A program made the translations under genes and the position numbers. Below the pieces are notes generated by a model. It worked only from the letters and a program-made list of their open reading frames with translations, was not told where the DNA came from and searched no databases. 64,000 nucleotides of DNA from Kingdonia uniflora (Eukaryota > Streptophyta > Magnoliopsida > Ranunculales > Circaeasteraceae), in the NCBI GenBank assembly GCA_014058105.1, contig JACGCM010000571.1, forward strand, positions 18,463 to 82,462, read 5' to 3'. Of the stretch, positions 47,734 through 60,959 are shown one piece after another. How positions within the stretch are numbered: position 1 is the stretch's first letter; every line of letters begins with the position of its first letter.

Positions 47734-50307
47734 AGAACAAGGACGTCCTACTTTCAGTATGCCTCTAGTCTTGTAAGTGAATTTTAACCTCAAAAAATGA
47801 CTATCATTGGAACGAGGATGTCCTACTTCAGGGGCATTCACGGTCTCGTAAGTGCATTTTTACATCAAAAATGACTATCTTTAGAATGGGGACATTCAAC
47901 TTAATGGATGCTCCCGGTCACGTAAGCACATTTTTACTTCATAAAATAACTATCTTTATAACGAGGACGTCTTACTTCAAGAATTCCCCCGGTCTCGCAA
48001 GTGCATTTTTAGTTCAAAAAATGACTATCTTTAAAACAAGGATGCCCTACATGAAGTGCGCCCCCGATCTCGTAAGTGCATTTTTACTTCAAAAAATGTC
48101 TATCTTTTGAAGGAGGATATCCTACTTCATGAACTCCCACGGTCTCGTAAGTACATTTTTACTTCAAAAAATGACTTTCTTTCGAACAAAGACGTCCTAC
48201 TTAGAGGATGCCCCCGGTCTCGTAAGTGCATTTTTCCTTCAAAAAATGACTATCTTTAGAACGACGATGTTCAACATCAAGGACTCCCCCGATGTCAGAA
48301 ATGCATTTTTACATCAAAAAATGACTATCTTTATAACGAGGACGTCCTACTTCTAGAACTCCCCCGGTCTCGTAAGTGCATTTTTAATTCATAAAATGAC
48401 AACCATTAGAGCAAGGATATCCAACTTCAAGGACGCCCCCGGTCTCGTAAGTGCATTTTCACTTTCACAAATAACTATCTTTAGAACGTGCACGTCCAAC
48501 TTCCAGTACGCCGCCGGTCTTGTAAGTATATTTTTACTTCAAAAAACATTGATGTTTAGAACGAGGAAGTCCTACATAAAGGATGCCCCCGGTCTCGTAA
48601 GTGCAATTTTAATTCATAAAATGACTATCATTAGAATGAGGATGTTCTACTTAAAGAATGCCCCCGGTGTCGTAAGTGCATTTTTACATCAAAAAATGGC
48701 TATCTTTATGCCGATAACGTCCTACTTCAAGAACGCCCCCGGTCTCGTAAGTGCATTTTTAATTCAACAAATGACTATCTTTAGAACAAGGAAGTCCTAC
48801 TTCAAGGACGCCCCCGATCTCGTAAGTGCATTTTTGCTTCATAAAATGACTATCTTTTGAACAAGGACATCCTACTTCATGAACGCCCACGGTCTCATAA
48901 GTACATTTTTACTTCAAAAAATGACTATCAATTGAATGAGGGCGTCCTACTTAAAGGATGCCCCCGGTCTCGTAAGTGCATTTTTACTTCAAACAATGAC
49001 TATCTTTAGAACGGATTCGTCCTAGTTCAAGGAATCCCCCGGTTTTATAAGTGCATTTTTACTTCAAAAAATGACTATGTTTAGAAGGAGGATGTCATAC
49101 TTCAAGGACGCCCCCGGTCTCGTAAGTTCATTTTTATATCAAAAAATGACTATCTATAGAACGACGACGTCCTACTTCAAGGACTCCCCCGCTCTCGTAA
49201 GTGCATGTTTACTTCAAAAAATTACTATCTTTTGAACAAGACAGAAGGGTCAGACCATTATAAATGCATTTGGTAGGACGTTCTCGGCATACTTCAAGAA
49301 CGTCATACTTCAAGAACTCCACCGGTCTCGTAGGTACATTTTAACTTCAAAAAATGACTATGTTTTGAACGAGGATGCCCTACTTCATGAAATCCCCTGG
49401 TCTTGTAAGTACATTTGGACTTCAACAAGTGACTATCTTGAAGGCGAGGGCGTTCAACTTCAAGGACCCCCCCGGTCCCGTAACTGTATATTTACATCAA
49501 AAAATAACTATCCTTAGGAAGAGGGCGCCCCCGGTCACGAAAGTTCATTTTTACTTTAAAAAATGACTATCTTTAGAACGGGGACGTCCAACTTAAAGGA
49601 CGTTCCCGTTAACGTAAGTACATTTATACTTCAAAAAATGACTATCTTAAGAATGATTAAGTCCTACATCTAGGACTCCCCCGGTCTCGTATGTAAATTT
49701 TTACTTTAAAAAATAACTATCTTTTGAGCGGGCACGTCCTACTTCAAGGACGCCCCCTGTCTCCTAAGTACATTTTTACATGCAAAAATGATTATCTTTA
49801 AAACGAGGACGTCCTACATAAAAGACGTCCCCGGTCTCGTAAGTACATTTTTACTTCAGAAAATAAGTATCTTTTGAACGAGGACGTCATACTTAAAGGA
49901 CTCTCCCAGCCTCGTAAGTGAATTTTTACCTCCAAAAATGACTATCTTTATAACGAGGACACTCCCGGTCACGTAAGTGCATTTTTATTTTAAAAAATAA
50001 CTATCTTTTGAACAAGGACATCCTACTTCCAGTACGCCCCCGGTCTTGTAAGTGTACTTTTACTTCAAAAAATTACCATCATTAGAACGGGACGTCCTAT
50101 TTCAAGGACGCCCGCGGTCTAGTAAGTGCATTTTAACTTCAAAAAATTAGTATATTTAGAACGATGATGTCCGACTTCATGAACGCCCCCAATCTCGTAA
50201 GTTTATTTTTCCTTCAAAAAATGACTATCTTAAGAACGAGGATGTCCTACATGAAGGAAGCCCCCGGTCTCGTAAATGCCTTTTTACTTTAAAAAATAAC
50301 TATCTTT
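47734..50307 (+). repeat. 2,572-bp tandem duplication, copy 2
   Basis: This is the second copy, adjoining the first without any spacer. It is followed by the beginning of a third copy at about 50308-50437, after which the sequence departs (GCATTTTAACTTC instead of GCATTTTTACATC). The arrangement is that expected from unequal crossing-over between misaligned higher-order units. Confidence 0.9.
49241..49299 (+). repeat. 59-bp non-satellite insertion, copy 2
   Basis: This segment appears identical to 46669-46727 and sits at the same place in the second copy, so the insertion predates the 2,572-bp duplication. Confidence 0.7.
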
Positions 50308-50437
50308 AGAACAAGGACGTCCTACTTTCAGTATGCCTCCAGTCTTGTAAGTGAAATTTAACCTCAAAAAATGACTATCATTGGAACGAGGATGTCCTAC
50401 TTCAGGGGCATTCACGGTCTCGTAAGTGCATTTTAAC
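50308..50437 (+). repeat. Partial third copy of the 2,572-bp unit
   Basis: About 130 bp repeat the first part of the duplicated unit, including ACTTCAGGGGCATTCACGG, and then switch to an older variant. This marks the downstream recombination joint. Confidence 0.75.
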
Positions 50438-51419
50438 TTCTAAAAATTTCTATGTATAGAACGAGGATGTCAAACTTCATGGACGTCCCCATTCTCGTAA
50501 TTCATTTTTCCTTCAAAAAATGACTATCTTAAGAACGGGGATATCCGACTTCAAGGATGCCCCCGGTGGCCCAAGTGCATTTTTACATCAACAAGTGAAT
50601 TTCTTTAGAACGAGGACGCCCTACTTCAAGGACGCCCCCGGTCTCGTAATTACATTTTTACTTCAAAAAATGACTATATTTAGAACGAGAATGTCCTACT
50701 GCGAGGATGCCCCCGATCTCGTAAGTACATTTTTAATTCATAAAATAGCTATCATTAGAACGAGGACGTCTAACTTCAAGGATGCCTACGGTCTCGTAAG
50801 TGCATTTTTACTTCAAAAGAGTTCTATGTTTAGAACGTGGATGTCCTACTTCATGGGCCCTACCAGTCACGCAAGTTTATTTTTACTTCATATAATGACA
50901 ACTTTTAAAGCGAGGATGTCCTACTTCAAGGACGCCCCCAGTCTCGTAAGTGCATTTTTACTTTAAAAAACATCGATGTTTAGAATGAGGAAGTCCTACA
51001 TAAATGATGCCCCCGGACTCGTAAGTGCATTTTTAATTCAAAAAATGACTATCTTTAGAACGACGATGTCCTACTTCAAGGACTCCCCCGGTGTCGCAAG
51101 TGCATTTTTACATCAAAAAATGACTATCTTTATAATGAGGACGTCCTACTTCAAGAACCACCCCGGTCTCGTAAGTGCATTTTTACTTCAAAAAATGACA
51201 ATCTTTTGAACGGGGACATCCTACTTCATGAACGCCTACGGTCTCATAAGTACATTTTTACTTCAAAAAATGACTATCTTTTGAACGAGGACGTCCTACT
51301 TAAAGGGCGCCCCCGATCTCGTAAGTGCATTTTTACTTCAAACAATGACTATCTTTAGGACGAGTATGTTCTACTTCAAGGATGCCCCTGGTCTCATAAG
51401 TGTATTTTCAATAGAAAAA

Positions 51420-52600
51420 TATACTATCTTTAGAACGAGGAGATTCTACTTCAAGGACGCCCCGGGTATCGTAAGTGCATTTTTTCTACAAAATATGACT
51501 ACTTATAGAGCTAGGACGTCCTACTTAGTGGACGCCCTCGGTATCGTAAGTACATTTTTACTTCAAAAAATGACTATCTTTAGAACGAGGATGTCCAACT
51601 TCATGGACGCCCCCGGAATTGTATGTACATTTTTACTTCAAAAAATGACTATCTTTAGAGCGAGGATGTCCTACTTCTAAGATACCCTCGGTCTCGTAAG
51701 TGAATTATTACTTTAAAAAATGACTATCTTTAAGACGTGGACATTGAACTTCAAGGACACCTCGAGTCCCCAAAGTACATTTTTACTTCCAAAAATGAAT
51801 ATCTTTAGAACGAGGACGTCCTCCTTAAAGGATGCCCCCAGTCACGTAAGTACATTTTTACTTCAAAAAATTTGCATCATTTGAGCGAGGACGTCGTTCT
51901 CCAAGTACACCCCCGCTCTCGAAAGTGCATTTTTACTTCAAAAAATAACTATCTTTAAATCGTGGACCTCCTACTTCCAGTACGCCCCCGGTCTTGTTAG
52001 TGCATTTTTACTTCTAAAAATGTCTATGTTTAGAATGAGGATGTCCTACTTCCTAGACACCCCCAGTCTCTTAAGAACGGGGATGTCCTATTTCAACGAC
52101 GCCCTCGGTATCGTAAGTTCATTTTTACTTCAAAAAATGACAACGTTAAGAACGAGGGCGTCTTACTTCAAGGATTCCCCCGGTTTCGTAAATGCATTTT
52201 TGCATAAAAAAATGTCTATGTTTAGAACGAGGAAGTTGAACTTCAAAGACGCCCCTGGTCTTATAAGTGGATTTTTACTTTAAAAATTGACTATCATTAG
52301 AACTGGGACATCCTACTTCAAGGATGCCACCGGTTTCGTAAGTGCATTTTTACTTCAAAAAATGACTACGTTTAGAAAGGGGATGTCCTACTTCAAGGAC
52401 GCCCTCGGTCTTGTAAGTTCATTTATACATAAAAGAATGACTATCTTTAGAACGAGGACGTCCTACTTCAAGGACACCCCCGGTCCCGTAAGTGTATTTT
52501 TACTTCAAAAAATGACTATCTTTGGAACGAGGACGTCATACTTCAAGAACTCCATCGGTTTCGTACATACATTTTTACTTCAAAAAATGACTATGTTTTA
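51420..52600 (+). repeat. Second cassette type (GGGTATCG block)
   Basis: This run is marked by GCCCCGGGTATCGTAAG, then ATGACTACTTATAGAGC, then TTTAAGACGTGGACATTGAA, AAATCGTGGACCTCC and AGAATGAGGATGTCC monomers. The same order, more or less complete, occurs at about 1.88-3.36, 43.62-44.65 and 56.22-57.30 kb, with partial versions at 54.16-54.71, 57.77-58.07 and 60.5-60.9 kb. I did not find it between about 3.4 and 43.6 kb. Confidence 0.6.
52032..52073 (+). repeat. Shortened monomer (42 bp)
   Basis: The spacing from AGAATGAGG to the next AGAACGGGG is only 42 bp because CCCCCAGTCTC is joined directly to TTAAGAACGG. About 33 bp are lost, probably through TTAAG shared by CTCTTAAGTG and ATCTTAAGAAC. 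Confidence 0.75.
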
Positions 52601-55600
52601 AAAGAGGATATCCTACTTCAAGGACGCCCCCGGTCTCGTATGTACATTTTTACTTCAAAAAATGATTATCTTTAGAACGGGCACATCCAACTTAAAGGAC
52701 GCTCCCGGTCACATAAGTACATTTGTACATCAAAAGATGACTATCTCTAGTACGAGGACGTCCTACTTCTAGGACCCCGCCAGTCTCCTCAGAACATTTT
52801 TACTTCCAAAAATGAGTATCTTTATAACGAGGGCACAATACTTCAAAGACTCCCCCGGTCTCGAAAGTACATATTTACTTCAAAAAATGAGTTTCTTTTG
52901 AATGGGGACGTCGTACTTCAAGGACTCTCCCGGCCTAGTAAGTAAATTTTTACTTCCAAAAATGACTATCTTTAGAACAAGGACACTCCCGGTCTCGGAA
53001 GTGCATTTTCGCTTTAAAAAATAACAATCTTTAGAACGAGGACGTCCAACTTCCTTTACGCCCCCCGTCTTGCAAGTGAATTTTAACTTCAAAAAATGGC
53101 TATCTTTAGAACGAGCACGTCCTACTTCAAGGACGCCCACGGTCTCGTAAGTTCATTTTAACTTCAAAAAATGTCTATGTATAGAACGGGGATGTCCAAC
53201 TTCATGGATGCCCCCAGTCTCATAAGTTCATTTTTCCCTCAAAAAATGACTATATTAAGAATGAGGATGTCCTACTTCAAGGACAACCCCGGTGTCGTAA
53301 GTGCATTTTTACATCAAAAAATGACAATCTTTAGAACGAGGACGTCCTACTTCAAGGACTCCCCCGATCTCGTAAATGCATTTTTACTTCATAAAATTAC
53401 TATCTTTAGAACGAGGAGGTCCAACTTCAAGGATGCACCCGATCTCCTAAGTGCATTTTTACCTCATAAAATGACTATAATTTGAACGAGGACGTCGTAA
53501 TCCAGAGACACCCCTGCTCTCGTAAATGCATTTTTACTTCAAAAAATAACTATCTTCAGATCGTGGACCTCCTACTTCAAGTACTCCCCCGGTCTCGCAA
53601 GTTCATTTTTACTTCATAAAATGACAACCTTTTGAGCATAGATGTCCTACTACAAGGACGCCCCCGGTCTCGTAAGTGCGTTTTTACATCAAAAAACATC
53701 TATGTTATAATGAAGGAAGTCTTACATAATTGATGCCCCCCCCTGGCCTCGTAAGTGCATTTTTAATTCAAAAAATTACTATCTTTAGAACAAGGATGTC
53801 CTACTTCAAGGACGGCCCCGGTTTCGTAAGTGCATTTTTACATCAAAAAATGACTATCTTTAGAACGAGGATGACCTACTACCAGAACGCCCCCGGTCTC
53901 GTAAGTGCATTTTTAATTCAAAAAATGACAATCTTTAGAACGTGGACGTCCTACTTCATGGACGCCACCGATCTCGTAAATGCATTTTTACTTCAAAAAA
54001 TGACTTTCTTTTGAACGCGGACATCCTACTTCATGAACTCCCCCGGTATCGTAAGTACATTTTTAATTCAAAAAATGACTTTCTTTTGAACGAGGATGTC
54101 CTACTTAAAGGACTTCCCTTGTCTCGTAGGTGCATTTTCGCAATAAAAAATGATTATCTTAAGAACGAGGATGTCCTACTTCAAGGACTCCCCGGGTATC
54201 ATAAGTGCATTTTTACTTCAAAAAATGACTACCTAAAGAGCGAGGACGTCGAACTTCATGGACGCCCCCGGTATCGTAGGTACATTTCACTTCAAAAAAT
54301 GACTATCTTTAGAACGAGGATGTCCTACTTCAGGAACTCCCCCGGTCTCATAAGTGCATTTTTAATTCAAAAAATGACTATCTTTAGAACAAGGACGTCC
54401 TACTTCATGGTCGCCCCCGATATCGTAAGTACATTTTTTCTTCATAAAATGACTATCTTTTGAACGAGGATGTCCTACTTCAAGGACGCCCCCGGTTGCG
54501 TAAGTACATTTTAACTTCTATAAATGACTACCTTTAGAGCGAGGATGTCCTACTTGAAGGATACACCCAGTCTCGTAAGTGAATTAGTACTTCAAAAAAT
54601 GACTATCTTTAAGACGTGGACATTCAACTTAAAGGACACCCCCGGTCTCGTAAGTGTATTTTTACTTCAAATAATCACTATCTTTAGGTTTAGGACGCCC
54701 CCGGTCTCGTAAGTTCTTTTTTATTTCAAAAAATAACTATCTTTAGAACGAGGACCTCCTACTACATGGACATCCCCAGTCTCGTATGTACATTTTTACT
54801 TCAAAAAATGACTATCTTTAGAACGGGGATGTCCTACTTACAGGACCCTCCCGGTCACGCAAGTTCATTTTGACTTCCAAAAATGACTATCTTTAGAAAG
54901 AGGACGTCAAACTTCAAGGGCCCCCCGAGTCACCTAAATACATTTTTACTTTAAAAAATTATTATCTTCAGAACGAGGACGTTCTACTTCAAGGATGCCC
55001 CCAGTCTCTTAAGTACATTTTTCCTTCAAAAATTGAGTATCTTTTGAACGAGGACGTCGTACTCCAAGGACTCCCCCGGTCTCGTAAGTGCATTTTTTCT
55101 TCACAAAAGGACTATCATTAGAACGAGGACGCTCCCGGTCTCGTAAGTGCATTTTTACTTCAAAAAATAACTATCTTTCGAACGTGGACCACCAATTTCC
55201 AGTACTCCCCGGTCCTGTTAGTGCATTTTAACTTCTATAAAAGTCTATGTTTAAAATGAGGATGTCCTACTTCATGGACGCCACCGGTTTCGTAAGTGCA
55301 TTTTTACTTCGAAAAATGTCTATGTTTTGAACGTGGATATCCCACTTCAAGGAAGCCTCCGGCCTTGTAAGTGCATTATGACTTCTAAAAGTGACTATCT
55401 TGAAGGTGAGGACATTGAACTTCAAGGAAGCCCCCCGATCTCGTAAGTGTATTTCTGCTTCAAGAAAACTATCCTTAGGATAAGGACGCCCCCGGTCACG
55501 TAAGTTCATTTCTACTGCAAAAAATTACTATCTTTAGATCTAGGACGTCCTACTTCTAGGATGCCCCCGGTCTTGTATGTACAATTTTACTTCAAAAAAT

Positions 55601-56012
55601 GACTATCTTTAGAACGAGGACGTCCTACTTCAAGGACGGCCCCGGTCTCGTATGTACATTTTTACTTTAAAAAATGGCTATCTTTTAAATGGGAACATCC
55701 TACTCCAAGGACACCCCCTGTCTCCTAAGTACATTTTTACATCCAAAAATGACTTTCTTTATAACGATGACGTCCTACTTTAAAGACGCCCCCGGTCTCG
55801 TAAGTACGTTTTTACTTCAAAAAATGAGTTTCTTTTAAACGAGGACATCGTACTTCAAGGACACTCCCGGCCTCGCAAGTTCATTTTTACTTCATAAAAT
55901 GACAACCTTTAGAGCGTGGATGTCCTACTTCAAGGATGCCCCCGGTTCCGTTAGTATATTTTTACTTCAAAAAATATCTATGTATAGAACGAAAAAGTCC
56001 TACATAAAGGAT

Positions 56013-56029
56013 CCCCCCCCCCCCCCCCC
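56013..56029 (+). repeat. C17 homopolymer expansion
   Basis: Seventeen C residues follow CCTACATAAAGGAT and precede GGTCTCATAAG. The host is the monomer with the AAAAAGTCCTACATAAAGG variant. Confidence 0.9.
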
Positions 56030-56223
56030 GGTCTCATAAGTGCATTTTTAATTCAAAAAATGGCTATCTTTAGAATGAGGATGTCCTACTTCAAGGACGC
56101 CCCCGATCTCGTAAGTGCATTTTTACTTCAAAAAATGACTTTCTTTTGAACGAGGACATCCAACTTCATAAACGCCCCCGCTCACGTAAGTACATTTTAA
56201 ATTCAAAAAATGACTATCCTTAG

Positions 56224-56515
56224 AACGAGGATGTCCTACTTCAAGGACTCCCCGGGTATCGTAAGTGCATTTTTACTTCAAAAAATGACTACCTATAAAG
56301 CAAGGACGTCCTACTTCATGGACGCCCCCGGTATCGTTGGTACATTTTACTTCAAAAACTGAATATCTTTAGAACAAGGATGCCCTACTTCAAGGACGCC
56401 CCCGGTATCGTAAGTACATTTTAACTTCAAAAAATGACTGTCTTTAGAACGAGGATGTCCTACTTCAATGACGCCCCCGGTATCGTAAGTACATTTTAAC
56501 GTCAAAAAATGAGTG
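56224..56515 (+). repeat. Four-monomer block, copy 1 of a 1,542-bp-spaced pair
   Basis: The block matches 57766-58057, sharing CTCCCCGGGTATCG, CTACCTATAAAGCAAGGACG, a shortened GGTACATTT(T)(A)CTTC joint, TGACTGTCTTTAG and the TTTTAACGTCAAAAAATG end. Differences are scattered single bases. Confidence 0.75.
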
Positions 56516-57765
56516 TTTTTGGAGCGAGGATGTCCTACTTCAAGGATACCCCCGGTCTCATAAGTGAATTATTACTTCAAAAAATTACTATCTTTAAGAC
56601 GTGGAAATTCAACTTCAAGGACACCCCCAGTTTCGTAAGTGTACTTTTATTTCAAAAAATGACTATCTTTAGGTTGAGGACGCCCCCGGTCTCGTAAGTT
56701 CATTTTTACTTAAAAAAATTACTATCTTTAGAACGAAGACATCCAACTTCATGGTCGTCCCCTGTCACGTATGTACATTTTTACTTCAAAAATTGACTAT
56801 CTTTAGAGCGGGGACGTCCTACTTACAGGACTCTCCCGGTCACGCAAGTTCATTTTGACTTCAAAAAATAACTATCATTAGAAAGAGGACGTCTAACTTC
56901 AAGGGTTCCCCTGTCTCGTAAGTGAATTATAACTTCAAAAAATGACTATCTTAATAGCGACGGTATCCTATTTCATGGACATCCCCGGTATCGTAAGTTG
57001 ATTTTTACTTCAATAAAGGACAACCTTTGGGAACGAGGACGTCCTACTTCATGGACGCCCCCGGTTTGGAAAGTGCATTTCTACTTTAAAAAATGTCTAT
57101 GTGTAGAACGGGGAAGTCCAACTTCAAAGACTCCCCCGGTCTTGTAAGGGCATTTTTACTTTAAATAGTGATTATCTTTAGAACGAGGACGTCCTACTTC
57201 AAGGACTCCCCTAGCTTCTTAAGTGCATTTTTATTTCAAAAAATGACTCGGCTTAGATGGAGGATGTCGTACTTCAAGGATGCCCCCGGTCTCGTAAGTG
57301 CATTTTTACATTAAAAAATGACTATCTTTAGAATGACGACGTCCTACTTCTTGGACGCCCCCGGTCTCGTAAGTGAATTTTTACTTCAAAAAATTACTAT
57401 CTTTAGAACGAGGACGTCCTACTTCAAGGACTCCCCCGGTCACGTAAGAGCATTTTGACTTTAGAAAGTGACTATCTTGAAGGCGAGGACGTTCAACTTC
57501 AAGGACGCCCCCGGTCACGTAAGTGTATTTTTACTTTAAAAAATAACAATCCTTAGGATGAGGACGCCCCCGGTCACGTAAGTTCATTTTTACTTCAAAA
57601 AATGACTATCTTTAGAATAAGGACGTCCTATTTTAAGGATGCCCCCGGTTTCGTATGTACATTTTTACATCAAAAAATGATTATCTTTAGAACGGGGACA
57701 TCCAACTTAAAGGACGCTCCCGGTCACGTAAGTACATTTGTACTTCAAAAAATGACTATCTTTAG

Positions 57766-58057
57766 AACGAGGATGTCCTACTTCAAGGACTCCCCGGGTA
57801 TCGTAAGTGCATTTTTACTTCAAAAAATGATTACCTATAAAGCAAGGACGTCCTACTTCATGGGCGCCCCAGGTATCGTAGGTACATTTCACTTCAAAAA
57901 TTGACTATCTTTAGAACAAGGATGCCCTACTTCAAAGACGCCCCCAGTATCGTAAGTACATTTTAACTTCAAAAAATGACTGTCTTTAGAACGAGGATGT
58001 TCTACTTCAATGACGCCCCCGGTATCGTAAGTACATTTTAACGTCAAAAAATGACTG
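57766..58057 (+). repeat. Four-monomer block, copy 2 of a 1,542-bp-spaced pair
   Basis: Partner of 56224-56515. After this block the sequence continues into a different monomer (CAAGTCTTCTAAGAACATTT) than copy 1 does, so the shared segment ends near 58.06-58.09 kb. Confidence 0.75.
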
Positions 58058-60959
58058 TCTTTAGAACAAGGATGCCCTACTTCAAGGGCGCCCCAAGTCT
58101 TCTAAGAACATTTTTACTTCCAATAATGAGTACCTTTATAACGAGGACGTCATGCTTCAAAGACGTCCCCGGTCTCGCAAGTACATTTTTACTTCAAAAA
58201 ATGAGTATCTTTTGAATGGGGACGTCGTATTTCAAGGACTCTCCCGGCCTCATAAGTGAATTTTTACTTCCAAAAATGACTATCTTTAGAGCGTGGATGG
58301 ACACTCCCGGTCTAGGAAGTGCATTTTCACTTTAAAAAATAACTATATATAGAACGAGGACGTCCATCTTCCTTTACGCCCCCGTTCTTGTATGTGAATT
58401 TTAACTTCAAAAAATGACAATCTTTAGAACGAGGACGTCCTGCTTCAAGGATGCCCACGGTCTCGTAAGTTCATTTTTCACTAAAAAAATGACTATATTA
58501 AGAAAGAGGATGTCCTAATTCAAGGAAGCCCCTGGCGTCGTAAGTGCATTTTTACATCAAAAAATGACTATCTTTAGAACGAGGAGTTCCTCCTTCAAAG
58601 ACTATCCCGGTCTCGTAAGTGCATTTTTAATTCATAAAATGACTATCATTTGAATGAGGACGTCGTACTCCATGGACACCCCCGCTTTCGTAAGTGCATT
58701 TTTACTTCAAAAAATAACTATCTTTAGATCGTGGACCTCCTACTTCCAGTATGCCCCCGGTCTCGCAAATTCATTTTAACTTCATAAAATGACAACCTTT
58801 AGAGCATGGATGTCCTACTTCAAGGACGCCCCCGGTCTCGTAAGTACATTTTCACTTCAAAAAACATCTATGTTTAGAGCGAGGATGTCCTACATAAAGA
58901 ATGCCACCCCCGATCTCGTAAGTGCATTTTCAATTTAGAAAATGGCTATCTTTAGAACGAGGATGCCCTACTTCAAGGACACCCCCGGTGTCGTAAGTGC
59001 ATTTTTACATCAAAAAATGACTATCTTTAGAACGAGGATGTCCTACTTCCAGAATTCCCCCGGTCTCGTAAGTACATTTTTAATTCAAAAAATGACAATC
59101 TTTAGATCGAGGACGTCCTACTTCATGGACGCCCAGATCTCGTAAGTGCATTTTTATATCAAAAAATGACATTCTTTTGAACGAGGACATCATACTTCAT
59201 GAACGCCCCCGGTCTCGTATGTACATTTTTAATTCAAAAAATGAGTATCTTTTGGACGTGGAAATCCTACTTAAAGGACTCCCCCAGTCTACTAAGAACA
59301 TTTTTACTTCTAAAAATAAGTATCTTTGTAATGAGGACGTCTTACTTCAAAGACGCCCCCGGTCTCGTAAATACATTTTTACTTCAAAAAATGAGTATCT
59401 TTAGAATCGGGACATCGTACTTCAAGGATACTCCCGGCCTCGTAAGTGAATTTTTACTTCAGAAAATGACTATCTTTAGAACGAGGACACTCCCGGTCTC
59501 GGAAGTGCATTTTCACTTTAAAAAATAACTATCTTTAGAAAGAGGACGTCCTACTTCAAGGACGCCCACGGTCTCGTAAATTCATTTTAGCTTCAAAAAA
59601 TTTCTACGTTTAGAACGAGGATGTCCTACTTCATGTACGCCCCCAGTCTCGTAAGTTCATTTTTCCCTAAAAAAATGACTATATTAAGAACGAGGATGTC
59701 CTACTTCAAGGACGCCACCGGTGTCGTAAGTTCATTTTTACATCAAAAAATGACTATCTTTAGAACGAAGATGACCTACTTCAAGAACTCCCCCTGCCTC
59801 GTAAGTGCATTTTTACTTCAGAAAATGACTATCTTTAGAACGAGGATGTCCTACTTCAAGGACGCGCCCGATCTCGTAAGTGCATTTTTACTTCATAAAA
59901 TGACAATCATTTGAACGCGGACGCCGTACTCCAAAGACACCCCCGCTCTCGTAAGTGCATTTTTACTTCAAAAAATAAGTATCTTTAGATCGTGGACCTC
60001 CTACTTCCAGTACACCCCCGGTCTCCAAGTTCATTTTAACTTCATAAAATGAGAACCTTTAGAGCATGGATGTCCTACTTGAAGGATTCCCCCAGTCTCG
60101 TATATGCATTTTTACTTCAAAAAACATTTATGTTCTGAACGTGGAAGTCCTACATAAAGGATGCCCACCCAGGTCTTGTAAGTGCATTTTTAATTCAAAA
60201 AATGGACATCTTTAGAACGAGGATGTCCTACTTCAAGGACGACCCGGTGTCGCAATTGCATTTTTACATCAAAAAATGACTATCTTTAAAACGAGGATGT
60301 ACTACTTCCAGAACGCCGCTGGACTCGTAAGTGCATTTTTAATTTAAAAAATGACAATCTTTAGAACGAGTACGTCCTACTTCATGGACGCCCCCGATCT
60401 CGTAAGTACATTTTTACTTCAAAAAATGACTTTCTTTTGAACAAGGACGTCCTACTTAAAGGAGTCCCCTTGTTTCGTAGGTGCATTTTCACAATAAAAA
60501 ATGACTATCTTTAGAACGAGGTTGTCCTACTTCAAGGACTCTCCGGGTATCGTAGGTGCATTTTTACTACAAAAAATGACTACCTATAGAGCGAGGACGT
60601 CCTACTTCATGGACGCCCCAGGTATCGTTGGTACATTTCACTTCAAAAAATGACCATCATTAGAACGAGGATGTCCAACTTTAAGGACTCCCCCAGTATC
60701 GTATGTTCATTTTTACTTCAAAAAATGACTACCTTTGAGCGAGGATGACCTACTTCAAGGATACCTCCTGTCTCGTAAATACATTTTTACTTTAAAAAAT
60801 GACTATCTTAAGAATGAGGATGTTATACTTCGATGACTCCCCCGGTCACCTAAGTGCATTTTTATTTTAAAAAATGACTATCTTTTAGGCGAGGACGTCA
60901 TACATCAAGAACGTCCCCAGCCTCATAAGTGTATTTATACTTCAAAATTGACTATCATT

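Larger units (their letters stand above)
20500..53000 (+). repeat. Central array domain, higher-order units mostly 2.1-2.9 kb
   Basis: The marker monomer with CTTGAAGGCGAGGACGTTCA (or close variants) recurs near 20.5, 22.8, 25.6, 26.3, 28.6, 30.9, 32.3, 34.9, 38.4, 40.4, 42.4, 46.9 and 49.4 kb. Many intervals are between about 2.1 and 2.9 kb, with exceptions from 0.7 to 4.5 kb. Between cassettes sits a second recurring run containing CATCGATGTTTAGAACGAGG, for example at about 22.16, 24.79, 30.18, 40.06, 41.17 and 50.97 kb. The domain carries the two youngest tandem duplications. Its limits are approximate. Confidence 0.6.

Noticed and set aside
53942..54463. Open reading frames of up to 173 codons encoding a 25-residue repeat, on both strands
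   Set aside because: They follow from a 75-bp period with few consensus stops. They appear in several frames and on both strands, start and stop wherever a monomer variant permits, show no ordered promoter or start context, and are broken by the 59-bp monomers. No domain is recognisable.
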